Source of the DNA: Whitmania pigra
Taxonomy: Eukaryota > Annelida > Clitellata > Hirudinida > Haemopidae
Direction: 5' to 3'
DNA: 64,000 nt
Assembly (NCBI GenBank): GCA_021613335.1
Contig: JAJTWR010000074.1
Span: forward strand, 90,185 to 154,184
The notes beneath the pieces are model-generated. The model searched no databases. It was not told where the DNA came from and saw nothing but the letters and a program-made list of their open reading frames with translations. Of the stretch, positions 19,931 to 28,630 are shown piece by piece (positions within the stretch are counted from its first letter, which is position 1; the number at the start of each line of letters is the position of its first letter). The translations under genes were made by a program, and so were the position numbers.

Positions 19931-20052
19931 ATGCCTTTCCTGGCGCGCTTATGCAATCGCTGCGACAATCGGCCCTGTGTGCCGGCCTGCGTCGAAAGCT
20001 GCGTCGGCGGTGCGCGCATGATTGGCGATGTCAAGGACTCGAACAGCCAGGA
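19931..20052 (+). pseudogene. 4Fe-4S ferredoxin-type subunit remnant (TtrB/DmsB-like)
   Basis: The frame from ATG 19931 reads LCNRCDNRPCVPACVESCVGG and then GARMIGDVKDSNS. The Cys pattern and the GAR-GD-DSNS ending match the iron-sulfur subunits of molybdopterin oxidoreductases. An early cluster motif is joined directly to the last one, so most of the gene is deleted. The next segment in the same frame belongs to a different subunit, so the end is also a deletion junction. Confidence 0.55.
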
Positions 20053-20592
20053 TCGCTCGCGCGATCAAGCAGTATATCGCTATCAGCCGTACAAAGCCGC
20101 TTATAAAGGCGACGCGCTCGGCAACCTCCATAAGAGCCAATTGTGTATCTGGAATGAAGAGGTCGGCGCGACCATGCGATAGCATGACCGGCAAAAAGCT
20201 CTGGGGAACCGCGCGTTTCGCACTGCCGGCCTTTGCCGACGGCACATCGATGCGCGCCGCTTTGGCATTGGCTATGGCGACAAGATTCGGATCGAAAGCC
20301 CGGGAGGAGCCGTTTTGGGCGTGGCTCTGGTCACTGGCGGGGTGAAGTCGGGGGTGATTGGCATCGAGCGCGGTTTCGGCCATTGGGAGTTGGGTGCGCG
20401 CCGCCATCAGATCGATAGCGAGAGCAAGGGGGGAACCCTTATATTGCCGCCGGGGTCAATCTGAACGATCTTGGCTTTGCCGACCCAACGCGTCAAATAT
20501 CAGCCGCGTGGCTGGAACCGGTCAGCGGCGCTGCGGTTCGTCAGGGTTTGCCCGCGCGGATCTCTTCGCTCGGGCTGTCCGGCTTGGTCTAG
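20053..20592 (+). pseudogene. molybdopterin oxidoreductase C-terminal remnant (tetrathionate reductase TtrA-like)
   Basis: Pieces in three frames fit the C-terminal part of a TtrA-type catalytic subunit: YKGDALG and IWNEEVGATMR, then SMTGKKLWGTARFALP, then RFGIGYGDKIRIESPGG with IERGFGHWELGARRH, then AAGVNLNDLGFADPTR and WLEPVSGAAVRQGLPARI, ending at TAG 20590. An in-frame stop at 20180, frameshifts near 20240 and 20435 and missing segments show it is dead. With the upstream Fe-S remnant it marks a lost respiratory reductase locus. Confidence 0.6.
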
Positions 20593-20648
20593 TGGATTGA
20601 ATTCGACGTTTGCATCCACCATCTGCTCGGCGCCTGCGGGATTTCGCC

Positions 20649-21302
20649 CTAAAATTCGGCGCAGGGAATGATCCAAGGCTCATGCTTGGCGGCTTCAACC
20701 CATTCCAGGATCGCCGGCAGGGCCATAAGTGCGTCGATATAAGCTCGAGCTTCTTCTTCCAAGGGCACCTCATAGGTGATGAAGCGGGTCGCCACCGGCG
20801 CATACATGGCGTCGGCAATGGTGAAATGCCCAAACAGCAGGGGCCCGTTAGCGCCATATTGGCGGCGGCAATCGCGCCACAGCGCGCTGATTCGGTTGAT
20901 GTCTTCTTGTACCTGGGGGGTGACGCCGCGCTGGGGAAAACGGCTGCGGATATTCATGGGCAGATGCTGGCGCAAGGCTTGAAAACCAGAATGCATCTCA
21001 GCGCTCACCGCGCGGGCATGGGCGCGGGCATGGGCATCTTCCGGCCACAACTTTGCGTCCGGTTGCCATTCGGCTAAGCTTTCGCAGATGGCCAAACTGT
21101 CCCAGACCGCCCGTCCGTCCGCCACCAGGCATGGCACCCGGCCGCTGGGGCTGTAACGCAGAATTTCGCCCCTTGTCCCTGGCTGATCCATGGGGATTAC
21201 CTGCTCCTCGAAGTCAAACCCCGCTTGGCGAGCGGCAACCCAGGATCGCATCGACCAGGATGAATAATTCTTGTTGCCGATATAAAGTGTCGCGTTCAAC
21301 AT
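20649..21302 (-). CDS. glutathione S-transferase family protein
   Basis: 217 residues, intact. The N-terminal thioredoxin-fold domain starts LYIGNKNYSSWSMRSWVA, with the probable catalytic Ser among S14, S15 and S17, followed by SPSGRVPCLVADG and DSLAICESLAE (glutathione binding). The all-helical C-terminal domain ends with FTIADAMYAPVATRF. Substrate unknown. It is divergent from the aminopeptidase gene. Confidence 0.87.
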   Translation of the reverse strand: MLNATLYIGNKNYSSWSMRSWVAARQAGFDFEEQVIPMDQPGTRGEILRYSPSGRVPCLVADGRAVWDSLAICESLAEWQPDAKLWPEDAHARAHARAVSAEMHSGFQALRQHLPMNIRSRFPQRGVTPQVQEDINRISALWRDCRRQYGANGPLLFGHFTIADAMYAPVATRFITYEVPLEEEARAYIDALMALPAILEWVEAAKHEPWIIPCAEF

Positions 21303-21402
21303 TCCGCTTTCTCCGCAAAGCTGAGGCAGGGCATTTCAGGCGATCTGGCAACCGCCGCAAGCTGGCGGTCGAATTTCCTTACTCTCTTGGTTCTATTCTG
21401 CG

Positions 21403-22812
21403 ATGACTTCGTTTTTACCCTTGCTCGATACCGCCCCTTCGGCCTTGCCGCTCACTCTGGTCAGCCGGGACAACTTGTCCTTGTGCCTGGAGCGCCTCAG
21501 CCAAGCGCAGCGCAACTGGGTTGGCGCGTGCCGCTTCGTTGCTGATCCGCAAACAACATGCGCACTGCCTGCCGCCGATGGCGATCTTGCCGGCTATCTG
21601 GTCGGTATCGCCGACAATGACGGCGCCGATACCGACTTGTGGGCGCTGGCTGGTTTGCCGGCAAGCCTGCTCCCCGGTCAATACCAGCTCGCTGAACCGC
21701 CGGCAAGCTCAAAGGCGGCTAGCCGGCTGGCGCTTGGCTGGGCGCTTGGCGCGTATGATTTTCACCGCTACAAGGCGGTCAAGCGCCCCTTAGCCGAGCT
21801 GGTTTGGCCAAGCGATGCCGACCGCCTGTGGGTGGAAATCCAGGCCAAGGCGATCTGGCAAGGACGCGATCTGATCAACACCCCGGCCTGCGATCTGCTG
21901 CCAAGCCATTTGGCGGCAAAGGCCAGCGCTCTTGCCGCCGAATTTGGCGCCCGCTGCCAGATCATTACCGGTGACGATCTGTTGGCGGCCAATTATCCGG
22001 CGATCCATCTTGTCGGCCGGGCCAGCGCCGATGCCCCGCGCTTGATTGACATGGCGTGGGGCGATCCAGCGCATCCCAAGGTAACGCTGGTTGGCAAGGG
22101 GGTGTGTTTCGATAGCGGCGGCTTGGACATTAAACCCTCCAGCGGCATGAAGCTGATGAAAAAGGATATGGGGGGAGCGGCAACGGCGCTCGCCGTGGCG
22201 CGGATGGCGATGGCAAGCGCTTTACCGGCGCGACTGCGCGTGCTGGTGCCGGCGGTGGAAAATGCCGTGTCGGGCAATGCGTATCGTCCCGGCGATATTG
22301 TCGCCACCCGCAAAGGGCTGACGGTTGAAGTCGGCAATACCGATGCCGAGGGCCGATTGATCTTGTGCGATGCGCTAGCCGAAGCCGATCGGGAAAAGCC
22401 GGCTCTGTTGATCGATTGCGCAACCTTGACCGGCGCGGCCCGGGTGGCGCTGGGGCCGGAAGTGCCAGCTTGTTTCTGCCGTCAGGATGATTTGGCGGCC
22501 GATTTCGAGCGCGCCTCAACACGAACTCAAGATCCGATGTGGCGTCTGCCCTTATGGGAGGGGTATCGCAAGCTGCTGAACAGCAACGTGGCCGATATCT
22601 CTTCAACCGGCGAGAGCAGCTTTGCCGGCGCGATCACGGCCGCTTTGTTTTTGGCTGAATTCGTGTCGCCGTCAACGCCCTGGCTGCATCTGGATATCAT
22701 GGGCTGGAACAACCGCTCGCGTCCTGGCCGTCCAGAAGGCGGCGAAGTGCAGATGGCCCGCGCCCTTTACGAATTGATCCGCCAACGCATCGAGGGACGA
22801 TCGTTTTCATGA
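21403..22812 (+). CDS. M17 leucyl aminopeptidase family protein
   Basis: Metallopeptidase of 469 residues. The metal-binding and catalytic motifs are present: VGKGVCFDSGGLDIKPS, MKKDMGGAA and NTDAEGRL (312-319). The N-terminal domain is shorter and divergent compared with E. coli PepA, as in many alphaproteobacterial paralogues. It probably releases N-terminal residues from peptides in the cytoplasm. It is followed by two tRNA genes. Confidence 0.9.
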   Translation: MTSFLPLLDTAPSALPLTLVSRDNLSLCLERLSQAQRNWVGACRFVADPQTTCALPAADGDLAGYLVGIADNDGADTDLWALAGLPASLLPGQYQLAEPPASSKAASRLALGWALGAYDFHRYKAVKRPLAELVWPSDADRLWVEIQAKAIWQGRDLINTPACDLLPSHLAAKASALAAEFGARCQIITGDDLLAANYPAIHLVGRASADAPRLIDMAWGDPAHPKVTLVGKGVCFDSGGLDIKPSSGMKLMKKDMGGAATALAVARMAMASALPARLRVLVPAVENAVSGNAYRPGDIVATRKGLTVEVGNTDAEGRLILCDALAEADREKPALLIDCATLTGAARVALGPEVPACFCRQDDLAADFERASTRTQDPMWRLPLWEGYRKLLNSNVADISSTGESSFAGAITAALFLAEFVSPSTPWLHLDIMGWNNRSRPGRPEGGEVQMARALYELIRQRIEGRSFS

Positions 22813-22861
22813 AATCGGCTCTTGCAGCTTGGACGCGAGGCGGTTAGGTTTCGCGTTCAGG

Positions 22862-22937
22862 GCCGCAATAGCTCAGCTGGTAGAGCACGTCATTCGTAAT
22901 GATGGGGTCGGGGGTTCGATTCCCTCTTGCGGCACCA
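22862..22937 (+). tRNA. tRNA-Thr(CGU)
   Basis: 76 nt including an encoded CCA. Acceptor GCCGCAA pairs with TTGCGGC, D-arm GCTC/GAGC, anticodon stem CGTCA/TGATG with loop TTCGTAA (anticodon CGT), and T-arm GGGGG-TTCGATT-CCCTC. All stems close, with one imperfect pair in the T-arm. Confidence 0.95.
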
Positions 22938-23035
22938 GCGGTTCCGGGCCGGGGTCGGGGAAATTTTGCTTGCCAAACACTGTTTTCTGGCTATGGTGCG
23001 ATGCCTTGATGCTGGTTGGACGGCTGTTTTGCAGT

Positions 23036-23054
23036 GGGCGCGTAGCTCAGCGGG

Positions 23055-23090
<36 letters not shown>

Positions 23091-23110
23091 AATCCCTGTC
23101 GCGCCCACCA
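23036..23110 (+). tRNA. tRNA-Val(GAC)
   Basis: 75 nt including an encoded CCA. Acceptor GGGCGCG/CGCGCCC, D-arm GCTC/GAGC, anticodon stem CTACG/CGTAG with loop TTGACAT (anticodon GAC), T-arm ACAGG-TTCAATC-CCTGT. It lies at the border between the housekeeping block and the IS-rich segment that follows. Confidence 0.95.
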
Positions 23111-23599
23111 GTATTTTCAATGGCTTAGAGATTTTAACTGGCGACTATGAAAGTTCAATTGAACAGGTAAGCCCAATTGAACGAAACGAAGTCGATTTTG
23201 TCGCGCGTCAACCGCTGACGATGAGTTCGCACAACTCCCGACGCTGGGACAAGCTGTTAAGTGGAAGTCAACGATTTTGTCAATTTTTACATTGATTTTT
23301 GCGTTCCTGCGGTGAAAGACGGCACATCGAATTTTCGAAGCCGGATTGAATCCAAGCATTAAGACCTGCCGCAGCCATGCGGTTTGCGTTTACCGGATAT
23401 TTGCTCATAAAATTTGCGTTTTGATCATGTCCTTTGAACAGTCGCCGTTTGGTGAAATAGGTATCGAATCTGGCCTAATCACCGCCAACTGTCCGAGTCT
23501 TTGCGACTCATTCGACACAGTCTTGCACACGCCGATTTCAGCGATAAACAGGCGTCTTCAAACGCGCCTAAAAAGAGTAAAAGCCCCTTGGCATCCTCT
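23111..23599. other. gene-free, AT-richer stretch after tRNA-Val
   Basis: Only short frames without family features are present. Composition is lower in GC than the flanks. I found no copy of the tRNA 3' end and no inverted repeat that would mark an attachment site. It may be the decayed edge of an inserted segment. Confidence 0.4.
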
Positions 23600-23772
23600 T
23601 CAGTTGGAGATGAGAAGCTCCTGGAATGCGCCATGGTCAGCTCCACCCATGACGGAATAGCGGACAGCCACCGGCTCGATTTTGAACTGAGCGAATGTCT
23701 CGCGAATTTCCGGCTTGTCGCTGATCGACAAGATCAACCGCCCCCCGATGGTGGCGAGAAGCTCGTCTAGCA
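23600..23772 (-). pseudogene. D12-class N6-adenine DNA methyltransferase, C-terminal remnant
   Basis: The minus-strand frame LDELLATIGGRLILSISDKP through RETFAQFKIEPVAVRY to QELLISN, stop at 23600-23602, is the C-terminal part of D12 (Dam-type) methyltransferases. The catalytic DPPY and SAM-binding parts are absent: the reading ends at the IS110 remnant on the 5' side. I found no matching N-terminus beyond the IS cluster. Confidence 0.6.
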
Positions 23773-23955
23773 ACTGTGTCTAGGAGGGGCTTGGTTTATG
23801 CGCCATGGAGCACCCGTTTTAAGGACGGCATTCGCGATAGTGACCAGCTTGCGGGCAATTGCGACAATGACGAGTTTATGTGGCTTTCCACGTTCCTTGA
23901 GACGTTTGGCGAGGGGCGTCAGCGCTGGATTGTGGTATGCGGCGGCCAGCGCAGC
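23767..23955 (-). pseudogene. IS110-family transposase C-terminal remnant
   Basis: ALAAAYHNPALTPLAKRL and GKPHKLVIVAIARKLVTIAN then VLKTGAPW are the conserved C-terminus of IS110/IS1111 transposases. The 5' part is missing: at about 23950 the sequence switches to an IS256-type transposase, sharing the short GCTGCGC at the junction. It is not functional. Confidence 0.72.
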
Positions 23956-25021
23956 CTGGAATTCAAAGCCTCCATGGCGTTCGTCGTGTATACGATCCGA
24001 CGCACATCCCTGGGAAAGGCGAAGAAGGGAATGAATTCCTGTCAAACGCGCCGCCACATCTGACCGATGGCCGGGAATTTCCGCCCCCGAAAGCCGCCCC
24101 CGAAAGCCGCCCCCGAAAGCCGCCCTCGAACGATGTCAGCGCCGCCTCGGCAGCAGTGTCGTCTATGGCCGAACAGATCATCTTCATCGCACGCGCCAAG
24201 TCTCTGCGCTCCTTCCAGGAGGCGAGATCCAATGAATTTCTCAAGAGATGGACGATGCAGGTCTGTACGGTGGTTTGCGGAAACACCGCGTCGATCGCAT
24301 CGGGAAAGCCCTTCAGCCCGTCAACGACGGCAATGAGAATATCCTCTGCGCCCCGCTTCCTCAGCTCGTTCATCACCCGCAGCCAGAACTTCGCGCCCTC
24401 ATTGGTTTCAATCCAAAGCCCAAGGATTTATTTCGTCCCGTCGCCACGAACCCCGAGCGCGACATGAACAGCCTTGTTGCCAACCGTTCCTTCGTCGCGG
24501 ATCTTCACCCGCAGCGCGTCGAAGAACACCAAGGGATAGACAGGCTCCAGCGGACGGGACTGCCAGGCCGCAATCTCGTCGAGAACCGCGTCAGTAACTG
24601 CTGAAATCAGGTCCGGCGAGACATCCGCGCCGTATAGCTCCTGAACATGGGCGGCGATCTCGCGCGTGCTCATGCCGCGCGCATACATCGAGACGATCTT
24701 GTCGTCGAACCCTGGAAACCGCCGCTGGTATTGGGCAAGGAGATGCCGATTGAGGCTCGATTGCCGGTCGCGCGGAATGGACAATTCCAGCGAACCATCC
24801 TCCGTTGGAACTGTCTTCTTTCCATAGCCATTGCGGCTGTTGCCACTGCCGCCGTCGTTTGAAAGATGGTGATCCATCTCCGCGTTCAGCGCACGTCCGG
24901 CCAGCGCCTTCTTCAACCGATCAATCAGGCCGCCGCCGTCAAAGGCGCTCTTCGCATCAACCCCGCCGAGCAATTGATCCAATAGTGCATCCGGAATAAC
25001 CGCCTCTTTCCGTCGTGCCAT
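23950..25021 (-). pseudogene. IS256-family transposase pseudogene (type B)
   Basis: Begins MARRKEAVIPDALLDQLLGG (ATG 25021), with NGYGKKTV, IPRDRQSS and GMSTREIAAHVQELYG typical of IS256. It is stopped by an in-frame TAA at 24428-24430 (expected Glu). It then continues in the same frame with MNELRKRGAEDILIAVVDGL (second catalytic Asp region). A 13-bp repeat expansion shifts the frame near 24100. In KFPAIGQMWRR a TGA replaces a Trp-type codon, and the gene ends at IYTTN-type VYTTNAMEALNSRLR where the IS110 remnant takes over. Several independent lesions make decay certain. Confidence 0.85.
24081..24130 (+). repeat. 13-bp tandem repeat, three copies plus a partial fourth
   Basis: CCGCCCCCGAAAG repeats at 24081-24093, 24094-24106 and 24107-24119, with a degenerate partial copy to 24130. 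The unit is not a multiple of three and lies inside the IS256-B transposase pseudogene, so each extra copy changes the frame. Confidence 0.95.
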
Positions 25022-25084
25022 GGGTGCTCTCCTTCAAACCCATTATGCACGCCCATACACGAAACTCCTGACAGTCCTGCGCAG

Positions 25085-25333
25085 AGCGGGATGGCGTCGA
25101 TGCGCAACCAGCTTTCTCCTTCCGCCATGACCGTCGCCCCTGGCCAGCGGTCACAGGCCAGCTTGAACGCCGGATCGCCACGCATCAGCGGATCGTGTCC
25201 GCCAGCCTGTGCCGGATCCGGTCGGAGGATCGGCCATCTGCCAGACAAGCTGCCAGACGCTCGGCAAGCCCCAGCCGCCGCTCAACTTCCCGCAACGCCA
25301 GAACACCGGCATCCGACGACAAACGATCCCGTC
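25085..25333 (-). pseudogene. IS1380-family transposase remnant, part 2
   Basis: Reading on the minus strand from the IS256 copy: DRLSSDAGVLALREVERRLG and LAERLAACLADGR, then RIRHRLADTIR and a stop. RGDPAFKLACDRWPG follows in another frame. These are IS1380 N-terminal motifs with a segment missing between them. It is the continuation of the piece at 26697-26761, from which it is separated by IS256-A copy 1. The boundary with IS256-B near 25085 is approximate. Confidence 0.65.
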
Positions 25334-26696
25334 GTCGTGTCCCCATCCGTGGTGTAGGTGATCAGTTGTCACTAGCGATCTCCGGGTAGGGTCGGGTTGC
25401 GAGACGCGCACCTAACCAGAGGATCACCGATGACCAACGAGATGATGAGCCTTCGCACGCTGGTGGAGAAGACCCCCGACGCGGATATCCTACGCGAGAT
25501 GATCGGCTTTGCGGCCAAGCGCCTGATGGAGATGGAGGTCGGCAGCCTGACGGGCGCCGGCTACGGCGAGAAGAGCCCCGACCGGCTGGCGCAGCGCAAT
25601 GGCTACCGGGACCGGGCCTGGGAGACACGCGCCGGAACCGTCGAGCTGCGCATCCCCAAGCTGCGCCAGGGAAGTTACTTCCCTGGCTTCCTGGAGCCGC
25701 GGCGGCTGGCCGAGAAGGCCCTGACAGCCGTGATCCAGGAAGCCTACGTCCAGGGTATCTCGACGCGCTCGGTCGATGATCTCGTCAAGGCGCTGGGCAT
25801 GAGCGGCATCTCGAAGAGCCAGGTCAGCCGGCTGTGCGAAGAGATCGACGGCAAGGTGAAGGCCTTCCTCGAGCGGCCGATTGAGGGCGACTGGCCCTAT
25901 CTGTGGGTCGATGCGACTTACGTGAAGGTGCGCCAAGCCGGGCGCATCGTCTCGGTGGCCGTCATCGTGGCGGTCGGGGTGAACACCGACGGCCGGCGCG
26001 AGGTGCTGGGCATGGATATCGGTCCATCGGAAGCCGAGACGTTCTGGACAGCCTTCCTGCGCAAGCTGGCGCGACGCGGCCTGCGCGGCGTGAAGCTTGT
26101 CGTCTCGGATGCCCACGAGGGCCTCAAGGCCGCTGTGTCGAAGGTTTTGACCGCCACCTGGCAGCGCTGCCGGGTGCACTTCATGCGCAACGCCCTTGCC
26201 CATGCGGGGCGCAGCGGCCGGCGCGTCGTCTCCGCCTTCATCGCCACGGCCTTCGCCCAAGATGACGCCGAGGCGGCGAGCGCCCAATGGAGGCGCGTCG
26301 CCGACCAGATCCGCCCCAAGGTCTCCAAGCTTGCCGCCTTGATGGACGAGGCGGAGCCCGATGTGCTGGCCTACATGAGCTTTCCGCCGCAGCACCGCAC
26401 CAAGCTGCACTCGACAAACCCGCTGGAGCGTCTCAATGGCGAAATCAAGCGGCGCACCGAGGTCGTCGGGATCTTCCCCAACGAGGCCGCTATCGTCCGC
26501 CTCGTCGGCGCGATCCTGCTCGAACAGAACGACGAGTGGGCCGTGCAACGCGCCCGCTATATGACGCTGGAAACCATCGCTCCTTTCGGCGATGATCCCA
26601 CCGTCATCCTGCCCGTCGCGGCAGCCTGACCGGTTCGGCGCTGCCCCAGGACGCTGCCCAAGCTCGGCCACCTACACCACGGATGGGGACAGGACC
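25334..26696 (+). mobile_element. IS256-family insertion sequence, type A, copy 1
   Basis: Complete element of 1363 bp. Left end GTCGTGTCCCCATCCGTGG and right end (reverse complement) GGTCCTGTCCCCATCCGTGG form imperfect inverted repeats of about 28 bp. It sits inside an IS1380 transposase gene. The right flank is TCCCCGTC and the left flank TCCCGTC, an 8-bp target duplication with one C lost. The left end also lacks one G found in copies 2-4. Confidence 0.9.
25430..26629 (+). CDS. IS256-family (mutator-type) transposase
   Basis: DDE transposase of 399 residues from ATG 25430, which has AGAGGA 6 bases upstream; a TTG at 25397 gives a longer, less likely form. Catalytic residues fit DDE: Asp in [10 protein letters not shown], Asp in [12 protein letters not shown], Glu in [28 protein letters not shown] is the conserved C/H region. 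The antisense strand carries a 393-codon open frame that is only a shadow of GC-rich coding. Confidence 0.92.
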   Translation: MTNEMMSLRTLVEKTPDADILREMIGFAAKRLMEMEVGSLTGAGYGEKSPDRLAQRNGYRDRAWETRAGTVELRIPKLRQGSYFPGFLEPRRLAEKALTAVIQEAYVQGISTRSVDDLVKALGMSGISKSQVSRLCEEIDGKVKAFLERPIEGDWPYLWVDATYVKVRQAGRIVSVAVIVAVGVNTDGRREVLGMDIGPSEAETFWTAFLRKLARRGLRGVKLVVSDAHEGLKAAVSKVLTATWQRCRVHFMRNALAHAGRSGRRVVSAFIATAFAQDDAEAASAQWRRVADQIRPKVSKLAALMDEAEPDVLAYMSFPPQHRTKLHSTNPLERLNGEIKRRTEVVGIFPNEAAIVRLVGAILLEQNDEWAVQRARYMTLETIAPFGDDPTVILPVAAA

Positions 26697-26761
26697 TCCC
26701 CGTCAAAACGAGCATCGACAACCTTGCCACAAACAGGTGACAGACCAGGCAGACCTGGCAT
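26697..26761 (-). pseudogene. IS1380-family transposase remnant, N-terminus
   Basis: From ATG 26761 on the minus strand: MPGLPGLSPVCGKVVDARFD, the usual IS1380 N-terminus, interrupted after the Gly codon by the IS256-A copy. The frame resumes at 25333 with DRLSSDAGVLALREVE. The two halves show exactly where the IS256 element entered. Confidence 0.65.
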
Positions 26762-27237
26762 AGTTTTGCGCATGGCGGGTGGCGTCCCTTGCGATGGGAA
26801 TTTCGGCAGCGATAAGAAAATTCTACATTAAATCAATGACTTGATGCTACACCCGCCAACCAGGTGAATAATCCAGGCTAAGGCCGTTGCCATCGCTGGC
26901 GCCGCCGCCATCTCGCCGCCGAAAAGAACATAGACCGACGCTTGCGGGTTGCGAACCCGTAACAACGGCAGGCGTTGCCAGCACGAATTTGGGTCACGGT
27001 AACGCCAAAACAAAATGGCCCGTGTCATTTTCATCCAAGAGTGTGGCAAAGTCTGGCAGAATTACCTTATAGGTGAGATAGCGGATGGGTGGATCCTCGC
27101 TGGACGGAGCCTCTATCTTGTCTCACACTACCCTTGCGTCAATGGCCGTGCCAGGCAACGCTTTTACGCGGTTTCAATGAAAAACAAAATGACCGATAAG
27201 ACTGGGTGGTAAATTTTTGGCAGCAGGGGTGTTGAGC
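26762..27237. other. stretch without a recognised gene
   Basis: Between the IS1380 start and the DedA gene only short frames occur. The IS1380 terminus should lie just above 26761 but I could not define its repeat. The right half is AT-rich and would hold the dedA promoter. No RNA structure was recognised. Confidence 0.4.
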
Positions 27238-27858
27238 GTGCAGGTTGAGGAAATGATTGTTCAGTATGGAGCCTGGTTTTATGCTATTACCTTTATATGG
27301 ACAGCTTTGGAGGGAGAAACTTTCGTTATTATTGCCGGGTACGCTGCTCATGAAGGATTGTTGGATCCATATTTTCTTGTTATTTTTGCTTGGGGTGGAA
27401 GTTTTTTGGGAGATCAGGTATTTTTTTTACTTGGGCGGAAATTCGGTCAAAGATTATTGCGCCGTTTCCCAAAATGGCAACCGGGAGTCGCTCGTGCGTT
27501 GGAAATGCTCAAGCGTTACAATACCGGTTTCGTTCTCTCGTTCCGTTTCATCTATGGCGTACGCAATTTAGCGTCTTTTGCCATGGGAATGAGCCCATTA
27601 TCGTGGCGGCGCTTTAGCTTTTTGAATTTCATTGCCGCTGGGGTCTGGGCGAGCTCGTTTGTCTCGCTTGGCTATTGGCTTGGCGAAGGGTTCAAGGCGA
27701 TCCTGGGCGATGCGGTCGAATATGTCGGGCTGGGGTTACTTGCCGGCTTCTTGTTTTTGGCGTGGTTCATCGTGTCGGCGCCAAGCCGGCGAGCCAAGCG
27801 TCAGGCGCGGCAGGCGGCGATGGCGAGCGCTCAGGAAAATCCCGCGCCACGACCGTGA
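27238..27858 (+). CDS. DedA/VTT family membrane protein
   Basis: Polytopic inner-membrane protein of about 206 residues. Family motifs are EGETFVIIAGYAAHEGLLDP near the N-terminus, GGSFLGDQVFFLLGRKFG and FSFRFIYGVRN-like LSFRFIYGVRNLASFAMGM, then FLNFIAAGVWASSFVSLGYWLG. DedA proteins are linked to lipid flipping and membrane potential. The start is uncertain: GTG 27238 has AGGGG 8 bases upstream; TTG 27217, GTG 27229 and ATG 27253 are alternatives. The 5' third is more AT-rich than the 3' part. Confidence 0.83.
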   Translation: MQVEEMIVQYGAWFYAITFIWTALEGETFVIIAGYAAHEGLLDPYFLVIFAWGGSFLGDQVFFLLGRKFGQRLLRRFPKWQPGVARALEMLKRYNTGFVLSFRFIYGVRNLASFAMGMSPLSWRRFSFLNFIAAGVWASSFVSLGYWLGEGFKAILGDAVEYVGLGLLAGFLFLAWFIVSAPSRRAKRQARQAAMASAQENPAPRP

Positions 27859-27869
27859 ATGACGGGCGG

Positions 27870-28265
27870 TCAAGGCATTCGGATCAGCCAAACCGGAATG
27901 CTGGCGAGAAACCAAAGGGCGAGAACCAGATAGACCGCCAACGGCACAAGAAACGAGATCCCGCCGATGGTCGCGAGCAGCGATGACGCGATCAGACGGT
28001 GCAGCCGGGGGCCGATGGCGCCGTCATCGATGGCGCGGGCATGGCGATGCCAGCGAGCAAGCCCGAAGGTTACCGCCAGCGCCAGTGCGCTGAAACCAAG
28101 GCTCGATGGGATTCCCAATCCGGCAAGCAGCCCTGACCCGGCGGCAATCAGCCAGTAAGCAAAAGCCAACGCCGCTTGTAACGAGGATGGCAGGACAAAC
28201 AGCCGGTCCAGCGCCTGTCGCTGAAAGCGGTTGGGCGAGGGCAGGGCTTTCATTGGCGCGCGCAT
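27870..28265 (-). CDS. small predicted membrane protein
   Basis: About 131 residues from ATG 28265 (ATG 28253 also possible). Two long hydrophobic blocks, QAALAFAYWLIAAGSGLLAG with SLGFSALALAVTFGLA, and a C-terminal ATIGGISFLVPLAVYLVLAL, suggest three or four membrane spans. It resembles small DUF4870/Tic20-like proteins but the match is only by general pattern. Convergent with dedA; function unknown. Confidence 0.55.
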   Translation of the reverse strand: MRAPMKALPSPNRFQRQALDRLFVLPSSLQAALAFAYWLIAAGSGLLAGLGIPSSLGFSALALAVTFGLARWHRHARAIDDGAIGPRLHRLIASSLLATIGGISFLVPLAVYLVLALWFLASIPVWLIRMP

Positions 28266-28630
28266 CTGCGATTCGTTTTCCTGGGGGTGACGTTGAAGAA
28301 AAATCAGCCTGTCAGTATAAGGATCGGTTGCCGGCAAACCAATGATTTCCTTGTTATCACCGGATTCTCACCAGTTGGACGGTCCAGGGCGCTTGTGCGA
28401 TCAAGGGGGATGCAGGGAATTGATTCGTCGCAGATGTCGATCTTAGCTTGTCAAGAGCCCCCGGATACGGCGATAGAGTAGATGGGAACGTTCGACCCCG
28501 CCAGGCAAAGCGGCACAACGAGAAGGACGAACGCTATGAGATCGTGCTCAAGCGAACCAGGGATGGGCGGCGTTAAAATGGGCGTGGTTCCATCCGTTGC
28601 CATTTTGCATCTGGCTACCGGATTGGGCCG

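Noticed and set aside
19949..20407. 152-residue minus-strand protein
   Set aside because: It lies opposite the ttr-like remnants, whose + strand frames match known proteins; its hydrophobic look comes from the reverse reading.
23036..23110. tRNA-Val as attachment site of an integrative element
   Set aside because: No repeat of the tRNA 3' end and no integrase gene were found downstream in the window.
25397..25429. TTG start extending the IS256-A transposase by 11 residues
   Set aside because: AGAGGA lies 6 bases before ATG 25430, and the extension overlaps the likely promoter and ribosome-binding region.
25490..26671. 393-codon open frame antisense to each IS256-A transposase (also 37908-39089, 48355-49536, 61774-62955)
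   Set aside because: It is the mirror of GC-rich codon use on the coding strand, has no family features and no ribosome-binding site; the sense frame has the full DDE transposase.
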